Source: Allantophomopsis cytisporea (lineage: Eukaryota; Ascomycota; Leotiomycetes; Phacidiales; Phacidiaceae). Taken from it: a stretch of DNA of 64,000 nucleotides. Where the stretch lies: positions 1 through 64,000 of the forward strand of contig CP103036.1 of the NCBI GenBank assembly GCA_024752435.1, written 5' to 3'. Under the pieces are notes generated by a model that worked only from the letters and a program-made list of their open reading frames with translations, did not search any database and was not told the DNA's origin. Below, piece by piece: positions 36,167 through 48,713 of this stretch (the stretch's first letter is position 1; the number at the start of each line of letters is the position of its first letter). A program made the position numbers and the translations under genes.

Positions 36167-37113
36167 ACAGCCTTGTCAGATTCCTCAGTCCGCCTGTATC
36201 ATCTCTAAAATACTATATGCTACAGCGTGTACGCGACGCGCTTCAACGTATATCTCAAAGTGGTATACTTTGAATTAAAGTAGTTGTATACTCCCAGCAG
36301 CTCTATAGAGACGGTCTACTATAATACCAAAAGAGGCAGGCTAGAAGGGTCAAATAGACTTACTAGTGAGTACATTTGGGAATAACGTGTAGGATCTAGA
36401 CGAAGCTAAAGACTATTTAGCATCCGTCTTGATCTAGTTGGTACTACTATATTTGGTTCGCGCAACCCTTCGTGTCACAGCGCTGACGAGCGTTAGTAGG
36501 GTAAGGGGCCTCTAACCCACCCATAGCCTGAGAAGCTAGGCACGGTGGCGCTTGGGCCACTACAGAAGTGAAGATATATTCAGAATAGCCGCCTGTAACG
36601 TAGCTAGCAAGCTACGTCTTGACAACGCACCTGCCCTGCCTGCCAGATAGTCCGTAGCAATAGAATATACATCGTTCCGTCTGCCTGCTCAGCGTCGACC
36701 TGCTGTACCTTGCCTACTACCGTGACACTGCTTTACTTTTATTATAATATATTGAGTATACTACTACCTATCTAGAGTTAATTAGAAGTAGTCTTTAGAG
36801 TTGAAATACTCTATATATATATATAGATAGCTAGTAATTTTACTATATAGATATATAACTTTGATTTAATCGGATGTAGTTGCCTAACTATATATCGGGG
36901 ATTAAGTATCAACTAACTACGAGAATACTCCGACTTTACTTCTATATAGCTCAACCGTACTGTACTATAATTGAAATCCGAGTATAGTGCTGTCGTTGCT
37001 AGATCAAAGAGAGTTATATATGCGATTAATATATATATGCACAACCTGTTGTACTACTGTTGGAGCGTTGCTAGACCGACCGCTGTTTCTAACCCTAACT
37101 TAGCTCCGGGGAA
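36167..37113. other. AT-rich block with short palindromes and an 11-bp telomere-like motif
   Basis: No gene. It contains a perfect inverted repeat ACGTAGCT-AGCA-AGCTACGT (about 36597-36616), a GC-richer patch (36480-36560), and CTAACCCTAAC at 37089-37099 just before an LTR fragment. It appears to be decayed repeat DNA that replaced the 5' end of the carrier gene. Confidence 0.45.
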
Positions 37114-37416
37114 TATTGCTCTCTAGTAAAACTAAAGGGGTTGCTGCTGGTATCGAAGCACATAACTTAATACTAAGGCAAGTGGAAGTACAAAGGTAGG
37201 TAACGAAGTGTTGATTGAAGTTAAGTACAAAGCTCATATCTACTATGGAAATACAGAGATCAATATAGCTGCTTCCTGCTCTGGGGAACTCTGTTCCCTT
37301 CCTGGTCGTACAATTCCATCACATGACCCTACACACTCCGTGATTTCCTTGCATGTGACCCTATTGCAGCCTCTCCACGACATCGTAGTTGTAGTATGTA
37401 GTACGAGGCTGTAACA
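37114..37416 (-). repeat. diverged gypsy LTR fragment
   Basis: It matches the E2 LTR in order from the TCTCTAGTRAAACTAA region to the outer end GAGGCTGTAACA; the inner 90 bp are missing. The middle contains its own small hairpin (GGGAAC/GTTCCC type) in place of the E2 module. Confidence 0.75.
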
Positions 37417-37486
37417 TCCGCAGCTACATGACCATACATTCCCATTATGTAACAATCAAGTGCTTATGTCCAATATGCAATGTTGT

Positions 37487-37840
37487 CTATTCGGAGTACT
37501 TGACAATCTTGTAGCTCCTGTAGTATGTGAAACCTGAAGGAGTAGTGCAGTCTGACAAAGACCATGATGCTAGATCATATTGGTCCAATATACCGACCGA
37601 GCAGTCTTTGTTTCTGTAGAGGTAGATGGAGTGGGTTAGGTCGTCGTAACTGGCCTGGACGGATTTGGCTCCATCTTGATTAGTCCAATCCAAGTTCGTG
37701 CATGACTGGTAGCCACCAGATGGATCAACTTCACTTGCTTGAATGGCGCCGGTGCAATCGTCGGAGGCGTAGAAATCGAGCTCCCATCCGTTGACAGCAA
37801 CGACAGGGAGGAGAAGACCGAGAATTCTGAAGATTTGCAT
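37487..37840 (-). CDS. small secreted protein (117 aa), effector-like
   Basis: Single exon. The signal peptide is M-Q-I-F-R-I-L-G-L-L-L-P-V-V-A-V-N-G (cleavage near residue 18). The mature part is about 99 residues with four cysteines, enough for two disulfides, and many Tyr, Asp and Ser. A TATA-like element lies at 37961-37969, about 120 bp upstream of the ATG. Small size, secretion and a subtelomeric, repeat-rich setting fit an effector candidate, but no known family is recognised. Confidence 0.7.
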   Translation of the reverse strand: MQIFRILGLLLPVVAVNGWELDFYASDDCTGAIQASEVDPSGGYQSCTNLDWTNQDGAKSVQASYDDLTHSIYLYRNKDCSVGILDQYDLASWSLSDCTTPSGFTYYRSYKIVKYSE

Positions 37841-40800
37841 TTTGTGGTAATAGTGAGGAGTAGTGTTGTTGTTAGGTGCGAGGTTTTGCTTCAGCTGGAT
37901 GGAAGAGACAAGATTTTGTTGTAATCTGTGGAAAGTAGATTGTGATAGAGCAATACCAGGTATTTATCCTTCTAGAGAAACGGGGGCATCTGTCCGTGAA
38001 GAACAGGAGTGGGATGAAACATCACAATAGAAGTAACATTAGTCTCGCAGTAGAATGAAGCTACTTGACGTGATGTAACTTGCATTATCACCAGTTTTGG
38101 GAGATGGGTGCCCTGAATTCCAGGAAGGTCCCACAATTTCTCATTTAAGTGATTATACATTACCCTCATATCCCAACTTGTGTCACCGGAGAACTCTCTA
38201 GTGTATCGCCATGAATAGTGCTGAGATTTACTGTGAGTTGTGAATGCAGTAGTTATCATGTTGGCGCTACTATCCACCGTAGACCCATAATTGTGGATGG
38301 TCCACGCGACAGCTTAGTCCTAGGAGACCACAATCCAACGCAATACACGAAAACCTCATAAGATTGGACATTCAAAGATTTTAAGTCCTTTTTTATGTCG
38401 TTGTTCTTTTATGTCTATCCTTGGTAATGGTAATAGTAATATGCGACGCTGTAGAATAGTAATTAGCATTCAAGTAATGCACTACGACATCCAATAGCCC
38501 CTCGCTATTCACAGAATTTGGATCCTACTCCATCTCTTGTTGGTATCTTACGGGTATTGCAGATTATCTTCATGCTCCAATTCGGACTCTGGCTCTAAAT
38601 CTCCATCTGGTTTATCATCCAGCGCTGCTCCCTTTCAAATTGTCAATCTAGACCCCTCTGCCAAAATCTTCCTCTGCATCAGGGTAAACCTGCTGTTCTT
38701 ACTCTTGTCCGATCATGACCCCACAGTCGGGTGGAACAAGCTTTTGAAGATATATTCCAATTGAGCAGCTTCTTTAGGTTAGAATTATAGTCGTTACATA
38801 GATGTTATTCCTAAGTGACTCATGTGTTGCTCAATCTCAGGATATATAACAAATACTTCCAAGCATTAATATAAGATAGAACGGTCTTAAGAAGAGAGCA
38901 ATGGCTCGAAGGCAACACGAGTAAACCGTCTCTAACGACACGTTTCCGGGCCACACTGGAGTCAATAACATGTATAGGAAAGCGTCTCTTGCGGTCTAAC
39001 AAGCTATGGATCCACAGCTTACATAAGACCCCGTAGTTTAGCCTTTTTTTAACGGAACTGCGGAATAGAATTCCTGGTTAGTTTGTAAGGTGATGCTCTA
39101 CGTAATTATATCTAGAGTGAGATCTTGAGATCCGATTGGCCAACGTGTCTGCTTATGTCGAAGCCGTTATCTCATTGTCTTCAACGCAAGAGTGCCCTTA
39201 GCTACTACCTAGTCGGACAAACCCCTTCAACCTCTATAAGCAAGCGGAAAATTTATACCTCTTCGTATTCCTCCTGTAGCTAATTGGATCCCAACTCAAG
39301 GCTCATTGGACGTAGGCACTATGGAAAAGACTATGAACGTCTACTAATATTCAATCATAAATTCTATCTATAGATATAGTACAACTATATATTACTATAA
39401 TTTCAGCTATGGTATCTACGGTATGGAATGAATGTCGAGATGTTCTGGATACTGTCGTGAGGACTGATGGTTAATTGAGAAGCACCGCGTACTTCTACGT
39501 TTCCAGTGTTACCGGCTCCGTAAGTTGTTGAAAAATATAGCGTGTGTTGACCGGGTTATTAAAGACAATATTTCCTATTCGAGGTACTGCGAGATCAGTG
39601 ATCTCAAATGAAGACTTCTCTAACCATTATACGATCCTTTTCTCCATTGGGCTTTGAAGGCTCAAGTGTGTTCAGTACTACGAAACAAATGACTTACTCT
39701 ATGTTCACTGAAGCAAGTATTATCTTTCCATAGTCTTTTCTACGCCGATTTCAGGGCTTCTGCTGTTGTAGAGCGCCTAAGACGTTTAGACACAGCTTCT
39801 GCGGTCTTATTCTATGAAGTCCCTTCTGGCTTGAGCTTGTAGACTAATCCTGAAAATTCGGTCGATTTCCAAGATACATTCTTTCTTACGGCAGAGTTGC
39901 GGGAATTTTCCACTGAAAGATGAGCTGACGTTGTTTCAATTCTCTGCGTCTTTATTTTGCCCAGAAAAACGAAGGAACTTTTGTTGCTTTAGCACCAGCG
40001 ACGCGACGGGAAATAGGTTCTTTGAGCAATGGGAGCATTCAAGGAATTTAGGCCTCTATAACAAACACTACATTTAATCGTTTGAGAATTCCACACTGGT
40101 ATCGCGAATGATATAGGGCTTATGTATGCCATCGACACGTCGCTAAGTTAGTATAGAGGATAGCAGTCTCGTACATGTAGCTCTTACGGAGTACTATTTG
40201 GCACTACGAAGAGCAGTCCTATGTCCGCCACACGTTGAGATTAAGCAATACCGCTTTACTTCGCTCTACAAGCCTCACAGATTAGACAGCTATAGATGTG
40301 TGGTCATGTCCGCATCTCTGTCGCGACTACAGCAGCGTTGTGAAATAGCTGAAGGAGGACGCCGAAATGAAGAGCTATGAGCCTCACGTTGCTGATTGAT
40401 ACTCTGATGGCCTTGCTTGTCGTGAATTCAAGCTCAAGCATCTTCAGACCTTTTTCTTATCATTGCGACTTCGTTCCACATATCAGGTGGTTGCTGAACT
40501 CTACAATCTCTCAAAAAATCAAAAAAAAAAAAAAAATTGCTACCAACATGGGACGTGGGAATTGGTTATTCCCTGACAGACTCCAATCCTGTGCAATATG
40601 CTGCTCGTCCAGGCAAAGACCGGCAACATATTAGGAACGTGTCTGTGGTTATTGTTCACTCTCGTTCTGCCCATTCCTACCGCCCCATGCGCTAATTTTC
40701 CTTCACTTCGTTCCGGGAGATACCGATTGCGTGGAGCTTTACTCTATAACAGCTGATATTTTACAAGGCTAATGCAGGTGATTTGGAAGAGTGGGATAAG

Positions 40801-41293
40801 ATAACGTTAACATTTTACTTCGAAGAGAACCATTCAGGAATTCATATCAATGACGTTGAGGCAATAAGCCAGAAGATGTAATAATATGTACTTACGACAG
40901 TGGTGGGAGCGTAAGGAGGAGGACGTTGTCGGCCTCAGAACCAAGGCAACAACAGATTACGGAAGATCTGGTCACAATAGCAGTAGCAGTCACGGTTGGT
41001 ATTCAGAGATTAAGAAGGAATGCATTAAGTAGTATAAATAGAGCTTCTACGGTTGAAAACCTCTTAGCTAGAACATCATCAATTCAAAGATCAATTTTGT
41101 ATCATCAACTTCGTTTTGGAAACGTAACTCTACTCTAGTGCCGGGCCTGTCTTCTTCATTGTAATGTTCTAGAGTATTCGGCATTAGCTCCCGGTCTTAG
41201 TCCCCCTACATACACGAGCTACGTTTTTAGTTTAGTGCTTTTAGCATACGTCTCTACATACACAGGTACGAATCAATAACGAAAGGAACAAAG
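37841..41293. other. gene-poor region (3.4 kb)
   Basis: Apart from the promoter of the small secreted protein I see no convincing gene; the frames are short (at most about 100 codons) and lack typical starts or domains. An A-rich run (about 40513-40537) is the only simple repeat of note. Some stretches, such as 38540-38760 read on the minus strand, have protein-like composition with stops and may be old gene relics. Confidence 0.45.
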
Positions 41294-41548
41294 TTCCCCA
41301 GAGCAAGAATCAACTATATTGATCTCTATATTTCTTTAATAGATAGGAGCTTTGTACTCAACTTCAACCAATACTTTGTTACCCACCATTGAACCTACCT
41401 TTGCCTTAGTATTAAGTTATATGTTTCGATACCAACAGCAACTACTCAGTTCTACTAGAAAGCCTTTACCTCTTCGTATATCTTGCTAGTATATACAACA
41501 GCTGAGAAGCCTGTGCTTTGCCACCTACCTAGCAGCAAAGACGTAACA
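41294..41548 (+). repeat. diverged gypsy LTR fragment (plus orientation)
   Basis: It matches the inner two thirds of the E1 LTR, from the GAGCAAGAATCAACTATAT region to the end GACGTAACA, with many transitions. The outer part, including the variable inverted-repeat module, is missing. Confidence 0.78.
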
Positions 41549-41605
41549 TATGCTATCTACAAATTATACTTAAAGAATTCGCCATTTTTAATTATGTCCT
41601 CTTTT

Positions 41606-42039
41606 CAACCTATAAAATCCCGAGCGGTATTATCATACAAGTCATCTTCCAAGTCTTCTTCTTCAACGGGATAATCCTGCAAGACGTCTCTCGGTACAGC
41701 AACCCATTGATCATTCTCATTGAGAACATGTATACCTACTTATACTTCCATCAAGATCTTATCGTCCTAAGACTCCATCTCTTTCTTCAATAGGCTGATC
41801 GTTCTACCTAAGAGCATTGCTCTTTGAATTTCTATCATAGCTTGGACTCTGAGACAGTCTAATTCGATCCTTTGTCGTTTGCTGGATATAAACTCGCCAA
41901 AATGCCGGTCTGGTATCGCGCACCTTGGTTCTGTAAATGGTATACAAAACTGGCAGCAGCGCAACATCCTTCTTGCATTGCAAAATAATGTCGGGCTTGA
42001 GAAGCCGCTTAGTAAAGTAGTAGCTTGATATAGAGGCAA
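41606..42039 (-). pseudogene. degenerate gene relic (unknown protein)
   Basis: One frame reads as coherent acidic and helical protein to a stop at 41606-41608, ending E-E-E-D-L-E-D-D-L-Y-D-N-T, but is interrupted by at least two stops (one TAG where TGG is likely). A neighbouring frame (41804-42130) also looks protein-like. I do not recognise the family. The stop types fit RIP, so this was probably part of a repeated or duplicated gene. Confidence 0.45.
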
Positions 42040-45000
42040 ATACAGCCGAACAAATTTCCTGAAGTTTGCAGGCTAAAATTGTCTCCCTATGAAATGCGTC
42101 ACACCTTTTAATTACAATATCCAAATACACTTATGTGCTCAATTCCATTAGCCAAATCAGTCTGCGATCAATAGTCGGGATCTTTCGAAAAGCTATTTTA
42201 ATAATTTTCATATTGGATGTAAATATACTGATAGTTACCGCGCTTATAAATCCTAAGCTTAAGTAAATTAATTTAGTCGTAAGTACAACGTAATATCTCG
42301 GTTCATCAACCATGCTGTAGTAGCCTCAGTTCTAAGGCGGCTATAGATGTTGGTGGTAGAATCGGACTATTGTTGCAATTTCAATTCCACTTGACTTACT
42401 AGTAGTATATATATTCCTATGCTATTAGCTTCAAAACTAATAAAACACAATAAGAATTGGAATCTAATAGTAGTAGTAGTTATAGTCGGTGTTTAACTAT
42501 AAAGAAGGGACTAATTAGAACTTTTACTTTTGGTTTCTCTTAGCTAGATTATTATGATTCAATTACTCCATTTTTATATCATCAACTTCACTTTGTGTGA
42601 TTTCTTACTAGCACCGTAATATGTCTTACCTCTAAGGGCTATGTCGGATAAGATAGCCATAGTAGACAACCTTATTCTGGCGAGGGTGCTAGGACTTCCA
42701 CTAGTTATACACTTAGAATTATACCGGCGGGGCTAATAAGAAGCTTTGGGCCAAGGAACCACCACTTTGTAACTTGCAATGGTCTTTCAGATTACCCAGC
42801 TATCTTCGTTAGAAATCTGGGTCACTAACTCGAATTGGGCCTTCAATTCATACGTGTCTCACTTTTACAGCCATGAGAGTGTTACACTATAATACTAAAG
42901 GTTGAGACATACTATGTGCCCATATACGTTGTGATAAGTATACAGCGGAATTCGATTTTCGTACGATTTCAATTCCACTATCTAACCCGAAGTTGCACAT
43001 TGTCGGCGTGCATATCCCTTATCGACTTGTAGCTAAATTTGGGCAGGAGCACCGTTAATACGAAGGCCAATCGCCGCAGGATCAGGAAGTCCAGAGCTTG
43101 AAAAGCATTCTGTAAGACCGCTCCGTAAGTGTAGACATATTTGATACTTTTCTTGCAAGCGCGATGTAACTTGCACTCCCGATACACCAAGAGCATACCG
43201 ACAGGTTTGACAGATCAGAGCAGACCTAGAATAATCGACAATTGAACTAGCCTAGGCCAAGAGCTTTTGAACTTCCGGGCTTTTAGTCATAGCTATTTAA
43301 AAAGCAAAGAGGTTGAAACTAATATTATCAAACTTCTTACGGTAGGAGTCTATCATATAAGTGTGAGATATTCCGAGGAAGACTACGCGTTATTTACAAG
43401 CGCACAGATATTTCTGGGACTTTGACGGACTTCAAGGAGAATCGTTATTTACCCTTTACGCGTGTGTACAGACTAGGACTAGCGGGAACGTGTCATACTC
43501 TACTAAGACTTGATACAGTATACTCAAGCAATACATCAACAACGTTGAAGTATATAACAAGTCTCAGGCCAAAACCGCCATGCTATACTCAGTATGAACA
43601 CACCTTCTTCGAGGACGTCTAGAACCTCTGCAACCAGATTATCGGTCAGCCCACCTAAGCAGTTATAATAATGTTATTTAAAGCATTGAAAAAACCAATA
43701 GGATTATAAAACAAAAGACTATCAATATCGGGCACGACCTTGAATCTGTAAATACTTCTCGCAAAATCCAAAGCCTCAAAGGCTTCTGTAGTAGTCTCCT
43801 CAGTCTCCAGCCAGGAAAAAACTATAAGCTTAACGTCGTTACTACCAAGGCAATCCAACATCAATTTGAAGACATCCTCGGTCCTCGCCAAGCAGCGATA
43901 AATTATAGTAAGGTCTTAAACAAAGACACCATCCAAGACTACCAACAAATGTTCAACGAACAACTATAGAACTACGTCGAAAAGACGCTCTAAGACTCTG
44001 GAGACAATGCAATCAAACATCTCTATAACTCCTCGGCTAAAAAACTCAAGAGTAGGGACATTACGCTAAACCACAGAACATATACATTTCGGTTGTCTAG
44101 AATATAGGATGCTTGACCAAAACACTACCTTCAAACTCCTACATAGAGAGAGAACTACCATCGGAACACTTTTTAGCAAGCGGCGTACTACACTCATAGC
44201 AGCAAAGTTTATAGAAACAACCCTCCCCCTCGGGTAATTGATGCAGGAGGGTGGAGCAGCCGACTCAAGCATTTATGGTAATAGATAAAGACAATCGTCA
44301 CATAGACATTCACATAGACTTGGCTCTACGTCGAGATAGTGAGACCCTCATATGTAGAAACGTAAATTGCTCAGCTAGCATATCTCAACAATGAATTTTG
44401 CTCTAATACAATACTCACGTAACCCGGAGTTGCTAGAGTATCTCGTAATAATACTCCGCGTAGTAGCCTCAAGCATCTAAGTCAGAGGGTAAAGTATAAT
44501 GAATCAATCAAATCATACGCATGTTCCTTATAACAATAGAGGTTCAACTCTGGCAACGCCGAGATGCGTTTAGCGAGCAGGTAGTGCCCAATACTATCTT
44601 TCGTACTTTATCCTTTAAGCTGTCTACTTCCCCTCGATGTGCCCGCGTTAATGTTACCATTCCATTTGCACTAGAATCACTGCAAATCTCAAAGTGATCA
44701 GAAGTCATCTTCTAACACGTGCCATAGAAACCTTGTTTACACCACTTCCAGGCCAATTCTACGGTTATAGCCTCGTATCTATACTCAAATGTCAGCCCTG
44801 CTACTATTATTATCCAGTGGGTTTCTTTGATAGCGTCGGTCTTGGATCCGTGCCTTCTAGTTATAGACCCGCTCTTCCGATTGTCGACCTGCTGTTCTTA
44901 GCAAGCAGATCAAGAAACAACCTGCTATTAGGAGGCGGTACTGTAGAGCAATCGTTACTTTTAAGATTACTTTTAACTAACCTAGAGCAGCTGGCTCAAG

Positions 45001-45691
45001 CTTGCTACTGCTTATCATTAGTAGAATAGGCCTAATCTGCGATTATATCGTAGAGGAGCTTTAGCCGTACGTAAACGTTAATGTAATCTAGCTTACTTAT
45101 AGCAACAATATTATTCGGACTACTTCTGCTTACTACATTGACGATCTAGTGTAAAGTTATTAGGATATATACACTATATTCATCGTAGGGAACATCGCAT
45201 CACCAAAGTAACACTTCCTTAGCTTGTCAAGTTACCCTAACATTATTATAGTCGCAATATAACTCATTATCTAGTCTAGATGACAGTAGGCTAATACCTA
45301 GCTATCAATCAGTCCTTTAATCAAAAACACAAGCTAGCGATGTCTGTAGAAGCAGTAGTATCTAAGAAGTCAGCCTAGTAAGTCAAATTAGCTTAGTAAA
45401 TTCCGTCAGTCAAGTCAGTCAGTCAAGCCGGTCGGGTCAATCAGGTCAGTCAGGCTCATCGAGCCAGATCTAATAACATCAGCAACAGCAGCAACAAGAC
45501 CCGCCCTCTAGTATTCGATATAGTTGCTCCGATACCAATAATTAGATCCATTCATTGCAGGCCTCGTTTGTATAGCTATCCTAGAGACACGTTGCTACCA
45601 GTCGCCAAAATTCTCATATCTATCAGGGTACCCTCTGGAAAGAAACGTCACCAGGGAAACCCTTGTTACGATTGAGTTGATTTGATTTATA
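42040..45691. other. gene-poor region (3.6 kb) with a GTCA-rich simple repeat
   Basis: Only short frames with many stops. Around 45395-45465 there is an imperfect GTCAGTCAA-type repeat. No conserved domain could be read; some stretches may be decayed retroelement or gene remnants. Confidence 0.4.
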
Positions 45692-46024
45692 TCATATGCG
45701 GTTCAAGCTGTCCTCCAGGACTCGTAATAATTGTGACCCTAAGATCCAGCAGCTATCTTTAGATTTGAAGGAACTGCCGGTTAACTTCACTGGCATAGAG
45801 AGTACGTAGCCACGCCTGTTTGCATAAGCCACTGCGTGCAACTCATTTCGGTCACCGAAGAAAGGTGTTGAAAACTTGAAAGGGTCGTCTCTAAGCTTGC
45901 ATGCTACTAACAGCGCACGAGATCTCGTAGAGTTATTCGCAATTGACATTTGAAAAAAGTACGGTAGTAAGACATGTGTGGGCTTTTGGGAGATCGTGGC
46001 AGAAGTAAAGAGGCGGTAGTCCAT
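45692..46024 (-). CDS. hypothetical small protein (110 aa), doubtful
   Basis: An ATG-started open frame of 110 codons with mixed composition and no signal peptide or domain. It is the longest uninterrupted frame in this gene-poor stretch, but nothing else supports it; it may be chance. Confidence 0.25.
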   Translation of the reverse strand: MDYRLFTSATISQKPTHVLLPYFFQMSIANNSTRSRALLVACKLRDDPFKFSTPFFGDRNELHAVAYANRRGYVLSMPVKLTGSSFKSKDSCWILGSQLLRVLEDSLNRI

Positions 46025-46267
46025 AGTATAGAATTGGAGCTTTTAAGCTGAGCTCCTCCAGGAGGAATGAATTGCTTTACCCTTCCTGCATCAACCGTAG
46101 ATATTGCTTGATAGGAAGCGACAACTCAGTTCCACGTCATGCGATGGAAGGGAAGCTTATTCATCACGTGTTGTTAATGAGCTTCGGCAACTAGGCCAAA
46201 GCTGGGCCATTCCGGCATAGCTGCCCCCCATTGAGGAGAGTGTCCGGGAGACGGGCTCCCTGGGTAC

Positions 46268-46464
46268 TTTGCGGTTCAACTACCCCATATTTCTTGGCGC
46301 GCTACACTGGCGCGATGCACTAACGCGGGCCATAGGTTCTTGTCGTATTTGTTAAATGTATACAATGGTGCTCTCATTGTATCCATTGGGGTTATATTGT
46401 AGCCCAAGCGCCCCTTGTAAATCAAATGAATACACAGTATATCGATTTGGGACTAACAGATAAG
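46268..46464 (+). repeat. direct repeat copy A (about 200 bp)
   Basis: Shares about 200 bp with 48437-48646 in the same orientation, including CCCCATATTTCTTGGCGCGC and CTCTCATTGTATCCATTGGG. The copies are about 2 kb apart. They could be LTRs of a small non-autonomous element, or two copies of a dispersed repeat. Confidence 0.7.
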
Positions 46465-46879
46465 AATTAGCGTTCTTAAAATTCCGACCACATAAATCCT
46501 TAACATGATGTGTGAATATGCTCCTGTATTTTCACATCCACCCACCTTGTTGTATTAAATGTGAGATTTTAATTGTCCAGAGTACTTTGCGAAACAAATA
46601 TCAATCACATCAAACCCTACAGCTGATATAGCGGCAATGTTTGCTATGTTAATTGTAAATGATAATAACATTTAATGTCACTCCAAGGCCGCACAGAAAA
46701 ATGACATTGCAATTCTGCTCGATTTCAAAGGTCCCCAGTGCCATGAGCTGTTCTTTCTTTGATATACACGATGTAGGGGAGTATATACAGAACCAATTAC
46801 TTGATTGATGCTGTTTTTAGTAGGTACTCGTTGACTTCAAGTGAGATACGAAGATTCGAAGGTAACCGGTAGGCTAGCT

Positions 46880-47282
46880 TGTTACGTCTTTGCTGCTAGG
46901 TAGGTGGCAAAGCACAGGCTTCTCAGCTATTGTATATACTAGCAAGATATACGAAGAGGTAAAGGCTCTCTAGTAGAACTAATTAGTTGCTGTTGGTATC
47001 GAAACACGTAACTTAATAATAAGGCAAGTAGGAGTACAAAGGTAGGTAACAAGGTACTAGTTGAAGTTGACTACGAAGCTCTTATCTACTAAGGAAATAC
47101 AGAGATCTATATAGTTGATTCCTGCTTGTATACTCTGTTGGATCTGTTGGAACTGTGACAGTTCCTACAGATCCCACAGATCCATCACGTGACCCAACAT
47201 GTCCCTTGATTCCTTGACATGTTCCCCTATTGCAGCCTTCCATGCTTGTTGTGATCGTAGGTTGTAGTACGAGGCTATAACA
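46880..47282 (-). repeat. full-length solo LTR of the gypsy family (403 bp)
   Basis: It starts TGTTACGTC and ends GGCTATAACA, and has exactly the same length as the E1 and E2 LTRs but is clearly more diverged. Flanks are TAGCT and GTATG, so no target duplication remains. The middle 44 bp (47140-47183) are a different inverted repeat (outer arm GGATCTGT, inner palindrome GGAACTGT-G-ACAGTTCC) in the place of the E1/E2 module. Confidence 0.88.
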
Positions 47283-47875
47283 GTATGCTGTCGCTTGAGA
47301 CAACGATGTCGCTATCACGCCTATGTCATACTGGGCACTATCTATAAGCTGGGGCTAAATGACTGACCAATAGAAGGGTTTCAGATATGTAGTCGCTTTC
47401 ACAAAGCATGTTGTCGCTTCACCGGCTCATTCTGCAGGTTGTCTGCATCAGCGCATACTGAGGCTTTAAGCCGCGCACAATTGCAGCGGTATCTACCGTA
47501 ACCCGTCGTAGGAAGTAGTGGTTTACGAACCTGCGGATTTTGGCATGCTACAACATCATATTCTGGAGCATGTCGCTAATTTGACCAATAGCTCTGGTCA
47601 ACATATTGGGCGATAGGGTTGTTCAAGATATAAGATACGAACCGCTCTAATTGACTGCGTAGCTCGCACCATAAAGGTGACGATATGGTCGCGTAATTTG
47701 TAGAAATATGCTGAGGATATAGATCTCTATTCACGTTTATGAGAGCACATGCCCCAAAGAGCGAATTGAAGTTGGGAGAACATATGCCTTTGCACGTGCG
47801 ACTTCTTCGATTGAATGGTTCGGTTGATGTCTGCCTTAATACCTAGCTGTTTCTCAAGGCATATATCTAGTTAGA
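47283..47875. other. intergenic, no gene seen
   Basis: Moderately GC-poor sequence with only short frames, between the solo LTR and the possible MITE. Confidence 0.4.
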
Positions 47876-48247
47876 GTGCGGCACGATTAGGATAGATACG
47901 GATATTAGCTATTCATATTCGAACCGTAATATCTCCGAATACAATTAGGATAGTAGACATGCTACCCTATTTGGTAATCGGTTAACCATTTGGGATATAT
48001 TTTGTAAAATTCAATACAAATTTTCTATAAACCAATAGGATTTGTATTAATTTAAGGAATATTTGCATTAAATTGCATTAAAATATGTAAAATAACGGTT
48101 ATCCTACCCGATCGGTTAACCTTGGGTAACAACTTGTTATATATTTGTTACATATCCAATACCCGATATATGATATTGACTACTATCCTACCCATATTTT
48201 CGGTTCGGTTCAGTTTGGATATCGGTTACTCGTACTTTTTGCCGCAC
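47876..48247. mobile_element. possible MITE (hAT-like), 372 bp
   Basis: It is bounded by the inverted 8-mer GTGCGGCA (47876-47883) and TGCCGCAC (48240-48247). The interior is very AT-rich with CGGTTAACC-type and GAACCGAA-type motifs, as in some non-autonomous hAT elements. No matching 8-bp target duplication is visible, so the assignment is weak. Confidence 0.35.
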
Positions 48248-48436
48248 CCCACATGTATCCTTGGAAAGAATTACTAGTGTTGTTCATCCCACAACTCTAT
48301 ATAACAGCAATACATACAGCTTAATACAAACCTAGTTACTACTTTATATCGTGTGTTTGATTTGTATCATTTATGAAGCAGTTGTGTTGTATCCACTATG
48401 CACCTGACCGCCCCCATGGTGGTTAATTTCACAGTG

Positions 48437-48646
48437 CTTTGCGGCTCTAACTACCCCATATTTCTTGGCGCGCTACACCAGCGCGCTACACCGGCGCGAT
48501 GCACTAACGTGGGCCATAGATCCCTGTCGCATTTCTTAAATGCATACAATAGTGCTCTCATTGTATCCATTGGGGCATAAGGTGGCCTAAGCGCCCCTTG
48601 CACATCAAATGAACACACCAGTATATCGATTCGGGCCTAACAGATA
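48437..48646 (+). repeat. direct repeat copy B (about 210 bp)
   Basis: Counterpart of copy A. It carries an extra tandem 13-bp unit CAGCGCGCTACAC in the GC-rich part, which accounts for its greater length. Confidence 0.7.
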
Positions 48647-48713
48647 GGGTAAACCAAACACTTGCGTAGATAAGTAGAAGCTCATGGATCCTGTGAATCC
48701 GCATAGCGTAGGA

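Noticed and set aside
38537..38764. 75-codon ORF
   Set aside because: No start context, domain or signal; composition looks like the antisense of an old relic.
40513..40537. poly(A) tail of a retroposed gene or LINE
   Set aside because: No coding relic or target duplication is seen next to the A run.
44694..45029. 111-codon ORF, Leu/Tyr-rich
   Set aside because: Low-complexity translation in decayed DNA without recognisable domain or introns.
46875..47287. Target duplication of the solo LTR
   Set aside because: The flanks TAGCT and GTATG do not match.
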